This document shows positions 1 through 5,336 of a stretch of DNA of 7,229 bases, one piece after another. This stretch comes from Bacillota bacterium. GTDB taxonomy: Bacteria; Bacillota; Clostridia; Oscillospirales; Ruminococcaceae. The position numbers and the translations under genes are program-made. The notes under the pieces are model-generated. The model was given only the letters and a program-made list of their open reading frames with translations, did not search any database and was not told the DNA's origin. Position 1 is the first letter of the stretch. Every line of letters starts with the position of its first letter. Where the stretch lies: NCBI GenBank assembly GCA_023457355.1, contig JAEWLW010000026.1, positions 1 through 7,229 of the forward strand, in the 5' to 3' direction.

Positions 1-70
1 AGGGGTTTCTCAAGGGGGGAAACGTCGAAAGGTTTCCCCCTTGAGCGGTCTTTTTCCCGCTGCTTTTTCT
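1..70. repeat. Hairpin repeat element, compact copy
   Basis: The arm CTCAAGGGGGGAAAC at 9-23 pairs with GTTTCCCCCTTGAG at 32-45 (one extra G in the left arm), leaving an 8-nt loop. The segment 31-70 is identical to 7190-7229 over 40 bp, and 1-21 matches 7014-7034 with one mismatch. This copy is therefore a short version of the element at the right end of the window: 9 bp separate the conserved arms here, against 155 bp there. No reading frame is plausible. The element may extend left of the window. Confidence 0.75.
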
Positions 71-85
71 GGCGGCAGAAAAAGC
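62..85. repeat. Perfect 10-bp hairpin next to the terminal repeat
   Basis: GCTTTTTCTG at 62-71 pairs perfectly with CAGAAAAAGC at 76-85 around the loop GCGG. It directly follows the weaker stem AGCGG/CCGCT (44-61 region). Its first half is also the last sequence of the window, so the same hairpin probably continues past position 7229. The T-rich and A-rich arms could act as a bidirectional transcription stop, but no gene ends here within the window. Confidence 0.5.
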
Positions 86-86
86 G

Positions 87-290
87 GCGCCTGCGGAGCA
101 AATAAACCTTCGGCGTTGCGCCGAACATTCCCCCGCGTCAGCGAGAACAACCCCCGCCTGCGGCGCAATCAAACCCTCGGCGTTGCGCCGAACACTCCCC
201 GCGTCAGCGAGAACAACCCCCCGCCTGCGGCGCAATCAAACCCTCGGCGTTGCGCCGAACACACCCCGCGCCAGCGAGAACAACCCCCAC
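87..290. repeat. 67-bp tandem repeat, about 2.7 copies
   Basis: Unit 1 (107-173) and unit 2 (174-240) are each 67 bp and nearly identical. A third, partial unit runs from 241 to about 290, and a degenerate partial unit precedes them (about 87-106). Each unit carries small GC hairpins such as CGGCG-TTG-CGCCG and CGCC-TGC-GGCG. The third unit is also the distal end of the dispersed element at 252-469, so the array looks like a tandem expansion of that element's edge. The period is not a multiple of three, and the short frames on both strands are not credible genes. Confidence 0.8.
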
Positions 291-469
291 GTAAAAGCAC
301 GAATGCCGCCCAAAACGGCATTGGGGAACCCCCGGCGAGGGTTCCCCAGGCCAAAACAGTCCACCGGACTGTTTTGCCCCCCTCCTGCGCTTTTTAACGA
401 TAAAAACACGATGGGGCGCTGCCCCAAACCCTGCAAGCTTTTAAAAAAGCTTGACCAAAACTTTTAATC
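252..469 (-). repeat. Dispersed multi-hairpin intergenic element, copy 1
   Basis: This copy aligns along its length with 3162-3360, with an indel and scattered substitutions. It contains five inverted repeats: AATGCCG/CGGCATT (302-322); an 11-bp stem of GGGGAACCCCC against GAGGGTTCCCC (323-347, one C-A mismatch); CAAAACAGTCC/GGACTGTTTTG (352-376); TGGGGC/GCCCCA (412-426); and CAAGCTTTT/AAAAGCTTG (434-453). It ends with an AT-rich tail reading GATTAAAAGTTTTGGTC on the minus strand. Like copy 2, it lies just beyond the 3' end of a minus-strand gene, so strand is given by that context. I recall similar AT-tailed intergenic sequences in Oscillospiraceae genomes, but could not check this. No protein is predicted. 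Confidence 0.75.
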
Positions 470-482
470 TAAAGAATACCAT

Positions 483-510
483 GCCGAACACACCCAGCGC
501 CAGCGAGAAA
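483..510. repeat. Fragment of the dispersed element edge
   Basis: Positions 483-510 repeat the edge motif GCCGAACACACCCnGCGCCAGCGAGAA seen at 254-281 and in the second element copy near 3164. The fragment abuts the T-tract of the pcrA terminator and is separated from element copy 1 by about a dozen bases. It is probably the remnant of another insertion. Confidence 0.55.
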
Positions 511-541
511 AGCCCGCCCTGCCAGAACCGGCAGAGCGGGC
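508..541 (-). terminator. Intrinsic terminator of pcrA
   Basis: On the minus strand GCCCGC-T-CTGCC pairs with GGCAG-G-GCGGGC (512-523 with 530-541; one mismatched position) around a 6-nt loop. The stem is followed by TTTTCT (511-506). The hairpin starts 18 bases after the pcrA stop codon. This is a strong GC-rich stem with a short U-tract, as expected of a Rho-independent terminator. Confidence 0.8.
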
Positions 542-559
542 GCTGTTATAAGCCTATTC

Positions 560-2992
560 TCAAAGCTTTTGCAGCCTTGCAAAGGCGGCCATAATCTTTT
601 TGACCCCCACCTTGTCAAAGCGGATTTCAAGCATATGGTCGCCGCCCATCGGCGTAGCCGAAATGACGGTGCCGCCGCCAAAGACGCGGTGCTGCACGCG
701 GTCGCCCTTCGCCAGGTCAAACCCGGCCTTTTCAGCAGGCGCGGGCTTGGGCGCAGCGCCGAACACACCTGCCGTTCTGCCCTGCGCCGCCTCGGCTGCC
801 GCCTGTGCGGCGGTTTTTCCGAATGCCCCAAACGACACCGACTCGGGCTGCCTGTGCGCGCTTTGCATCACCGGGGAGGGCTTTCTTCCCTCGCGGGCGA
901 TAAGTTCCGGCGCGATATCGCACAAAAACCGCGATTCGCGGCCGTAAATAGTCTGGCCGAACAGCATACGGCGCTTGGCGCACAGCATCACCAGCCGCTC
1001 CTTGGCGCGGGTGATGCCCACATAGGCCAGCCGCCGCTCCTCCTCAAGCTGTTCAGGGTCGGCAAACGCCCTTGTTGAGGGGAACAGCCCCTCCTCCATG
1101 CCGGGCAGGAACACCACCGGGAATTCCAGCCCCTTGGCGGCGTGCATGGTCATCAGCGTCACGGCCTCGGTGTCGGCGTCGTAGCTGTCAAGGTCGGTGT
1201 AAAGCGCCACTTCCTCCAGGAATCCGCCCAGTGACGGCTCTTCGGTCTCGCTTTCGTAGCGCTTCATCGTCGTTTTAAGCTCCTCGATGTTCTCCAGGCG
1301 TGTCTGGCCTTGAACGCCTTCCGCCGCCAGCATGGCGCGGTAGCCGGTCTCTTCCAGCAGCTCGTCGAGCAGTTCATCGAGCGGCAGCAGCCCGGCCGAT
1401 TCCATCAGCCCGCTCATCATGGCGGCAAACTGCATCAGGGGCTTTGCCTTGCGCTGTAAGGGGGCGTATTCCTCGGCATTTTGCAGCACCTCAAAAAAGC
1501 TCACGCCCAGCACGTCGGCAATCTCCTGCGCCGTGGTCACCGTCGCTTCGCCGATGCCGCGCTTGGGCTCGTTGATGATACGCCCTAACCGCAGCGCGTC
1601 GGCGGGGTTATGCAGCACACTTAAATACGCGACCATGTCGCGGATCTCCTTGCGGTCAAAAAAGCGGGTGCCACCCACAACCTTATAGGGGATGCCCGCC
1701 GAAACCAGCGCCGATTCAATCGTCTGCGACTGGGCGTTCATGCGGTAGAGCACGGCGAAATCCGAATAGCCGCGCCCCGCCTTGTCGTGCTCGCGGCTGA
1801 TGATGTCCGCGATGGCGGCGGCCTCGTCCCGCTCGTCATAGGCGGTGTAAACGGTCAGCTTGTCGCCGTCGCCCGCCGCCGTCCAAAGCGTTTTTCCCTT
1901 GCGGGCGGTGTTTTTGGCGATGACCTCGTTCGCGGCGCTCAGGATATTCTGGGTGGAGCGGTAGTTTTGTTCCAAACGGATGACCTTCGCCCCGTCGTAC
2001 TGCTGCTCAAACGAGAGGATATTTTCAATCGTCGCGCCGCGGAAGCGGTAGATGCTCTGGTCGTCGTCGCCCACAACGCACAGATTGTTGCTGCCGCCCG
2101 CCAGCTGCGAGACCAGCTTATACTGCGCACGGTTGGTGTCCTGATACTCGTCCACCATCACATAGCGGTAGCGGCGCTGGTATTTTTCCAGCACGTCGGG
2201 GTTCGCGTCAAACAGGCGCACCGTCAGCGCGATGATGTCGTCAAAATCGAGGGCGTTGGCCTCAAACAGCCGCTTTTGATATTCGGCGTAAAGCTTCGCC
2301 AGCTTTTTGAGCCGGAAATCGTTGGCGGCTTCCGCCCGTTTGACCGTCTGCTCAGGCGTTTCGAGCATGTCCTTGAACTCGCCGATCTTGGAAAGCACGC
2401 TGCGCGGCGGGAACTGCTTGTCGTCCAGATTCTGCGCTTTGCTGATCTCCTTGATCACCTTCTGCGAATCGTCGGAATCGTAGATGGTAAAGCCGCTGCG
2501 GTAGCCCAGCCGGTCGATATCGGCGCGCAGAATCCGCACACAGGCCGAATGGAAGGTCGACGCGTGCACCTGGGCGCCAATCTCCTCCCCCAGCATGGCG
2601 GAAAGGCGGCTTTTCAGCTCCGCAGCCGCCTTGTTTGTAAAGGTGATGGCCATAATTTCCCACGGGCGCGGCGGGCTGTCCGCCAGAAAGCGCGAAAGCC
2701 GGCCGTCGTCGGTTTCCTCACCGCGTGCGGCCTGCTCCAGCCAGCCGAGCGCCGCTTCATCCACATAAAACGGCACGTTCGTGCCGGTATACCCCCTGCC
2801 GAACAGCAGGAGGTTGGCGATTCGGTTGATGAGCACGGTGGTCTTGCCGCTGCCCGCCCCCGCTAAAATAAGCAACGGCCCCTCGGTGGTCAGCACCGCG
2901 GCGCGCTGCATGTCGTTCATCTTTGAAAACCGCTTCTCTATCAGTGTGCGCCGCAGCGCCAGATATCGGTCGGCCTGTGCCTTTGTGAGCAT
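560..2992 (-). CDS. pcrA: ATP-dependent DNA helicase PcrA (UvrD/Rep family, SF1A)
   Basis: PcrA is a 3'-5' DNA helicase/translocase of the cytoplasm that acts in nucleotide excision repair, plasmid replication and clearing of RNA polymerase or recombinase from DNA. All SF1A motifs are visible in the 810-residue product: Walker A GAGSGKT (45-51), Ia ITFTNKAA (116-123), Walker B VDEYQDTN (280-287), III VVGDDDQSIYRFRGA (306-320), IV LEQNYRST (340-347), V LMTMHAAKGLEF (613-624) and VI EERRLAYVGITRAKE (651-665). An Ala-rich linker (about 705-757) leads to a C-terminal Tudor-like domain, GDRVQHRVFGGGTV onward (763-810), which in PcrA contacts RNA polymerase. The start at 2992 is chosen because AAAGGAG lies 7 nt upstream; an in-frame ATG at 3055 has no such site and sits in a hairpin-rich leader. 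Compared with Geobacillus PcrA as I recall it, there is an insertion of roughly 38 residues between motifs I and Ia (about 64-110) and a short N-terminal extension. The helicase assignment is very secure. Confidence 0.97.
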   Translation of the reverse strand: MLTKAQADRYLALRRTLIEKRFSKMNDMQRAAVLTTEGPLLILAGAGSGKTTVLINRIANLLLFGRGYTGTNVPFYVDEAALGWLEQAARGEETDDGRLSRFLADSPPRPWEIMAITFTNKAAAELKSRLSAMLGEEIGAQVHASTFHSACVRILRADIDRLGYRSGFTIYDSDDSQKVIKEISKAQNLDDKQFPPRSVLSKIGEFKDMLETPEQTVKRAEAANDFRLKKLAKLYAEYQKRLFEANALDFDDIIALTVRLFDANPDVLEKYQRRYRYVMVDEYQDTNRAQYKLVSQLAGGSNNLCVVGDDDQSIYRFRGATIENILSFEQQYDGAKVIRLEQNYRSTQNILSAANEVIAKNTARKGKTLWTAAGDGDKLTVYTAYDERDEAAAIADIISREHDKAGRGYSDFAVLYRMNAQSQTIESALVSAGIPYKVVGGTRFFDRKEIRDMVAYLSVLHNPADALRLGRIINEPKRGIGEATVTTAQEIADVLGVSFFEVLQNAEEYAPLQRKAKPLMQFAAMMSGLMESAGLLPLDELLDELLEETGYRAMLAAEGVQGQTRLENIEELKTTMKRYESETEEPSLGGFLEEVALYTDLDSYDADTEAVTLMTMHAAKGLEFPVVFLPGMEEGLFPSTRAFADPEQLEEERRLAYVGITRAKERLVMLCAKRRMLFGQTIYGRESRFLCDIAPELIAREGRKPSPVMQSAHRQPESVSFGAFGKTAAQAAAEAAQGRTAGVFGAAPKPAPAEKAGFDLAKGDRVQHRVFGGGTVISATPMGGDHMLEIRFDKVGVKKIMAAFARLQKL

Positions 2993-2999
2993 CTGAATT

Positions 3000-3006
3000 C
3001 TCCTTT
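3000..3006 (-). promoter_or_regulatory. Ribosome binding site of pcrA
   Basis: AAAGGAG on the minus strand lies 7 nt before the ATG at 2992. It decides the start in favour of MLTKAQAD rather than the in-frame ATG 63 bases further upstream. Confidence 0.85.
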
Positions 3007-3025
3007 GTGTCTGTCTCCTGCATGC

Positions 3026-3095
3026 TGCCGCCTGATGCCAAATGCCGGGCGGCAAAAACCCGACGGCGTTGTGGGGGAATTTTCCCCCGCGCCGT
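3026..3095 (-). promoter_or_regulatory. Two stem-loops in the pcrA leader
   Basis: TGCCGCC (3026-3032) pairs with GGCGGCA (3048-3054). ACGGCG (3063-3068) pairs with CGCCGT (3090-3095), enclosing a second stem of GGGGGAA with TTCCCCC (3073-3088). On the minus strand both would lie in the 5' untranslated region of pcrA. On the plus strand the second hairpin is followed by TTTTCTTTTC and would resemble a terminator. No known riboswitch was recognised. A regulatory role is conjecture. Confidence 0.4.
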
Positions 3096-3105
3096 TTTCT
3101 TTTCT

Positions 3106-3111
3106 ATTGTA
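3106..3111 (-). promoter_or_regulatory. Possible -10 box of the pcrA promoter
   Basis: TACAAT on the minus strand (plus-strand ATTGTA) is the best -10-like hexamer upstream of pcrA, and would give a leader of roughly 105 nt. No good -35 hexamer stands at 16-18 bp; the best candidate is a TTTTCT-like sequence. The call is therefore weak. Confidence 0.3.
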
Positions 3112-3161
3112 CACCATTTTGGCGCATAAGAAAAGCCACCGCGTAAGACTTGCGCAATGCC

Positions 3162-3360
3162 GCGCCGAACACACCCCGCGCCAGCGAGAACAGCCTCACC
3201 CGGAACACAAATGCCGCCCATAGCGGCATTGGGGAACCCCCGGCGGGGGTTCCCCACGCCAAAACAGTCCCCCTCCTGCGCTTTTGAACGGTTAAACCAC
3301 GCTTGGGGCTTCACCAAGCCCACCAGCTTTTTGAAAAAAGCTTGACCAAAATTTTTAATC
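3162..3360 (-). repeat. Dispersed multi-hairpin intergenic element, copy 2
   Basis: This is the homologue of 252-469. It keeps AATGCCGC/GCGGCATT (3210-3230), a perfect 11-bp stem of GGGGAACCCCC with GGGGGTTCCCC (3231-3255), a diverged stem GGGCTT/AAGCCC (3306-3321), and AGCTTTTT/AAAAAGCT (3325-3342). It lacks one arm of the CAAAACAGTCC hairpin because of a deletion of about 18 bp near 3270. It begins just past the terminator of the diguanylate cyclase gene, matching copy 1's position behind pcrA. Together with the pcrA leader it fills the 389-bp gap between the two genes. Confidence 0.75.
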
Positions 3361-3366
3361 GGCACA

Positions 3367-3399
3367 GAAAAAAAGGGTGCCTTACAGCTTGCACCCTTT
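3367..3399 (-). terminator. Intrinsic terminator overlapping the cyclase stop codon
   Basis: On the minus strand AAAGGGTGC (3399-3391) pairs perfectly with GCACCCTTT (3380-3372) around a 10-nt loop, followed by a run of seven T (3374-3368). The TAA stop (3384-3382) lies in the loop, so the 5' arm encodes the last Lys-Gly-Cys residues of the protein. This is a textbook intrinsic terminator apart from its overlap with the coding end. Confidence 0.88.
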
Positions 3400-5043
3400 C
3401 TTATATTCATACATTCTGTGTTCGGCGCGCATCAAAACGCTCTCGGGGTCGGTATCCAGCAGGGATTTGTAATACGCAACCCCCCACGACACATCAATCC
3501 CCGCCTCGCCCTTGGCATTCACCTCGCGGTCAAAGGCTTCCAGCGCCACACCCAGCGCGCGCGGGTCGGCGCCATCACACACCGCCACAAACTCATCCCC
3601 GCCGATGCGGTAAATCGTGCCAAAACCGCCCAGATAGCGCCGCAGTGCGTCGGCGGTATCGATAATCAGCTGGTCGCCCCGGGCGTGCCCGTAGGTATCG
3701 TTGACAATTTTCAGGTTGTTGGAATCAAACATCGCCATCGCCAGGCCGGAAAGAACGTCGGCGTCCGCCGCATTGCGGTAAGTTTCCAGCTTCTGGTCAA
3801 AAGCGCGGCGGTTTTTGCATCCGGTCAGCTGGTCCTGATAAGCCGCCAGCTCCAGCGCGTGCATACGGCTTTGATGCACCAGCGCGTCAATGCCGCTGAC
3901 CACCAGCCCGATGATAAACCAGACGGTGAAAAACAAAACGCCCAGACTAAGCAGAAAATTGGTGTAAACGCCCTTGCTGAAAAATGTGCTGAGCATGCCG
4001 AGCGTGGCCAACGCAGCCAAACCCGCCATGCCCATCGCCACATGGCGCCCGACATCCTTAAAATGAAAATAATCAACCACAAGCATGCACAGGCTGAACG
4101 CGGCGGCAACAACAACCGTAAAATCCAGCAGCAATAAGCTCTGGCCCAATGCGGCGCCCGGCCAGAGCATATATAGCAATAAAGGGGCCAATGCGCTGAG
4201 CAGCACCGCCAGCATCAAAAGGTTAAAAAGCCCGGCATGCCGTTTTTTATTCAGGTTAAAAATGAAGAGCAGCCAAAAGACACCGATGATGCCAACCAGG
4301 ACATAAAGCAGCACGTGGCAAAGCTGCCTGTCGGCGAACATAACCAGAAGCGTATTGAGATAAGTATTTTTGTAAACGGCATAGCTGCCTAAAAACAGCC
4401 CCAGCCAAAGCATGGGCGGGTACTGAACATAGCGCAGCATCATGAAGTAGGCCAGCACCATGAGCAGCCCGATGATTAAAATCGCAAAATCGAGGCAGAT
4501 GCCCCCAAGGTTTTTCAGCGTTGCCGACACCAGCGCGCCGGCCTTTGTGGTCAGCAGCACCGAATGCAGCGCCACCGTTTCGCTGCTCCGCAGGGGCCGC
4601 AGCGTTATGTAAACAGGCTGGCCGTAGTCGCCAACCGATATCGGAATATAATGGTCGTACGCCGTGTCCGCTGGCGAGAAGATCCCCGAAATGGTATTCG
4701 AACAGGAATAAATCGTTTTTTCACCCACACGGACCATCATGCTGCCCGGCCCGGTTTTGCAGTGCAGCAGATTAACCATCCCCTGCCGGATGCCTAAATC
4801 GTCTAATTTCGCAACAAATGTGACGCCTGAAGCCGACTGGCAGCCTTGCGGCAGCGAAACCGGTTTGTGCACCGAATCCTCCGTCAAAAGCGTCCAGTTG
4901 CCCAGCGTCCTTCGCGAACCGGCAAAATCACTGTAGCAAAGGCTCAGTCCTCCCTGAAGCACGCTCATCAACAAAACGGAAAATCCCGCCAGCAAAAGAA
5001 GCAGCAGAACATAGTTGAGCTTTCGCAGCGTGGCATGCTTCAT
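3382..5043 (-). CDS. Membrane-bound diguanylate cyclase (GGDEF) with 7TM-type sensor region
   Basis: The enzyme is predicted to make c-di-GMP from two GTP at the inner face of the membrane in response to an extracytoplasmic or membrane signal. The 553-residue product has an N-terminal hydrophobic segment (about 11-30), an extracytoplasmic region (about 31-180), and about seven membrane segments (near 182-204, 211-229, 241-263, 271-293, 301-323, 334-355, 360-383). The order resembles 7TMR-DISM receptors, but the sensor domain was not identified. The GGDEF domain covers about 398-550: DQLTGCKNRRAF (404-415), FDSNNLKIVNDTYGH (439-453), and IGGDEF (480-485). The likely metal and nucleotide residues D440, N448, D457 and D483/E484 are present. 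The inhibitory RxxD site expected at 472-475 is GGFG, so product feedback is probably absent. The start at 5043 follows GAAGGG at a 5-nt distance; an upstream in-frame ATG at 5082 falls at the predicted transcription start. It appears monocistronic. Confidence 0.93.
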   Translation of the reverse strand: MKHATLRKLNYVLLLLLLAGFSVLLMSVLQGGLSLCYSDFAGSRRTLGNWTLLTEDSVHKPVSLPQGCQSASGVTFVAKLDDLGIRQGMVNLLHCKTGPGSMMVRVGEKTIYSCSNTISGIFSPADTAYDHYIPISVGDYGQPVYITLRPLRSSETVALHSVLLTTKAGALVSATLKNLGGICLDFAILIIGLLMVLAYFMMLRYVQYPPMLWLGLFLGSYAVYKNTYLNTLLVMFADRQLCHVLLYVLVGIIGVFWLLFIFNLNKKRHAGLFNLLMLAVLLSALAPLLLYMLWPGAALGQSLLLLDFTVVVAAAFSLCMLVVDYFHFKDVGRHVAMGMAGLAALATLGMLSTFFSKGVYTNFLLSLGVLFFTVWFIIGLVVSGIDALVHQSRMHALELAAYQDQLTGCKNRRAFDQKLETYRNAADADVLSGLAMAMFDSNNLKIVNDTYGHARGDQLIIDTADALRRYLGGFGTIYRIGGDEFVAVCDGADPRALGVALEAFDREVNAKGEAGIDVSWGVAYYKSLLDTDPESVLMRAEHRMYEYKKGCKL

Positions 5044-5048
5044 GATTT

Positions 5049-5054
5049 CCCTTC
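5049..5054 (-). promoter_or_regulatory. Ribosome binding site of the diguanylate cyclase
   Basis: GAAGGG on the minus strand lies 5 nt before the ATG at 5043 and supports MKHATLRK as the N-terminus instead of an in-frame ATG 39 bases upstream. Confidence 0.7.
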
Positions 5055-5085
5055 TCCCGGTGTAAATTACTTCCGCATGCAAACA

Positions 5086-5114
5086 AGTATAACAAAGGCA
5101 CTCTCAGATTTCAA
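5086..5114 (-). promoter_or_regulatory. Sigma-A type promoter of the diguanylate cyclase
   Basis: On the minus strand a -35 TTGAAA (5114-5109) and a -10 TATACT (5091-5086) are separated by exactly 17 bp. Transcription would start near 5079, giving a leader of about 36 nt with the ribosome binding site properly placed. It lies in the only markedly AT-rich stretch of the window. Confidence 0.78.
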
Positions 5115-5119
5115 CAAAA

Positions 5120-5148
5120 TTAACACTTTCTGGAAAAATTTGTATAGA
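5120..5148 (+). promoter_or_regulatory. Possible divergent plus-strand promoter
   Basis: TTAACA (5120-5125) and TATAGA (5143-5148) are separated by 17 bp on the plus strand. Its -35 box lies 5 bp from the -35 box of the cyclase promoter, so the two would fire back to back. No plus-strand protein gene follows; a structured stretch and a T-run do. In AT-rich DNA such a match can arise by chance. Confidence 0.4.
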
Positions 5149-5154
5149 CTACTG

Positions 5155-5254
5155 AACTTGTGACCGTTATGTATCTTGAATAAACAGCCGCTTGTCCAGA
5201 TTCAAGCCGAACGGAATAAAGGTACGCCACAATCGACAATTTTCGCCTTTTTTT
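5155..5254 (+). ncRNA. Candidate small RNA (hypothetical)
   Basis: Downstream of the possible plus-strand promoter, CCGTT (5164-5168) pairs with AACGG (5210-5214) and CTTGAAT (5175-5181) pairs with ATTCAAG (5200-5206), forming one nested stem-loop with an asymmetric internal loop. Seven T residues follow at 5248-5254, but no good terminator stem stands directly before them. It lies in the 293-bp gap between the channel and cyclase genes. No RNA family was recognised, and this is a prediction from promoter plus structure only. Confidence 0.25.
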
Positions 5255-5290
5255 GACGTTTTTGCAAACCGCCCGATGCCTTCAATCGCG

Positions 5291-5321
5291 AAAAAACGGC
5301 TTTTTTTATTTTATGCAGCCG
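5291..5321 (-). terminator. Possible weak terminator of mscS
   Basis: On the minus strand CGGCT (5321-5317) can pair with AGCCG (5301-5297) across an A-rich loop, followed by six T (5296-5291), about 15 bases after the mscS stop. A competing small hairpin, GCCGG-GAA-CCGGC, overlaps at 5318-5330. The stem is only 5 bp, so the call is tentative. Confidence 0.35.
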
Positions 5322-5336
5322 GTTCCCGGCGTCCCG

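Noticed and set aside
87..290. Possible CRISPR array
   Set aside because: The 67-bp units are contiguous with no unique spacers, and no cas gene is present. The same reasoning rules out the 123-bp array.
41..467. Short frames over the left-hand repeats
   Set aside because: They consist of translated tandem and dispersed repeats with a 67-bp period that shifts frame, so no stable protein is implied.
1787..2866. Long plus-strand open frame of 359 codons opposite pcrA
   Set aside because: It lies wholly antisense to the clearly conserved helicase core, shows no recognisable domain, and has the composition expected of a GC-rich shadow frame.
2757..3410. Minus-strand frame of 217 codons across the second dispersed element
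   Set aside because: It runs through the repeat element, the pcrA leader and the first part of pcrA in a different frame, with no conserved domain.
3416..3428. Repeat-edge motif in the cyclase C-terminus
   Set aside because: The 12-bp match encodes RAEHRM, part of the usual GGDEF C-terminal pattern, so coding constraint and chance explain it better than a repeat insertion.
3418..4137. Plus-strand open frame of 239 codons opposite the cyclase gene
   Set aside because: It is antisense to the conserved GGDEF domain and membrane segments, with no domain of its own and no supporting promoter.
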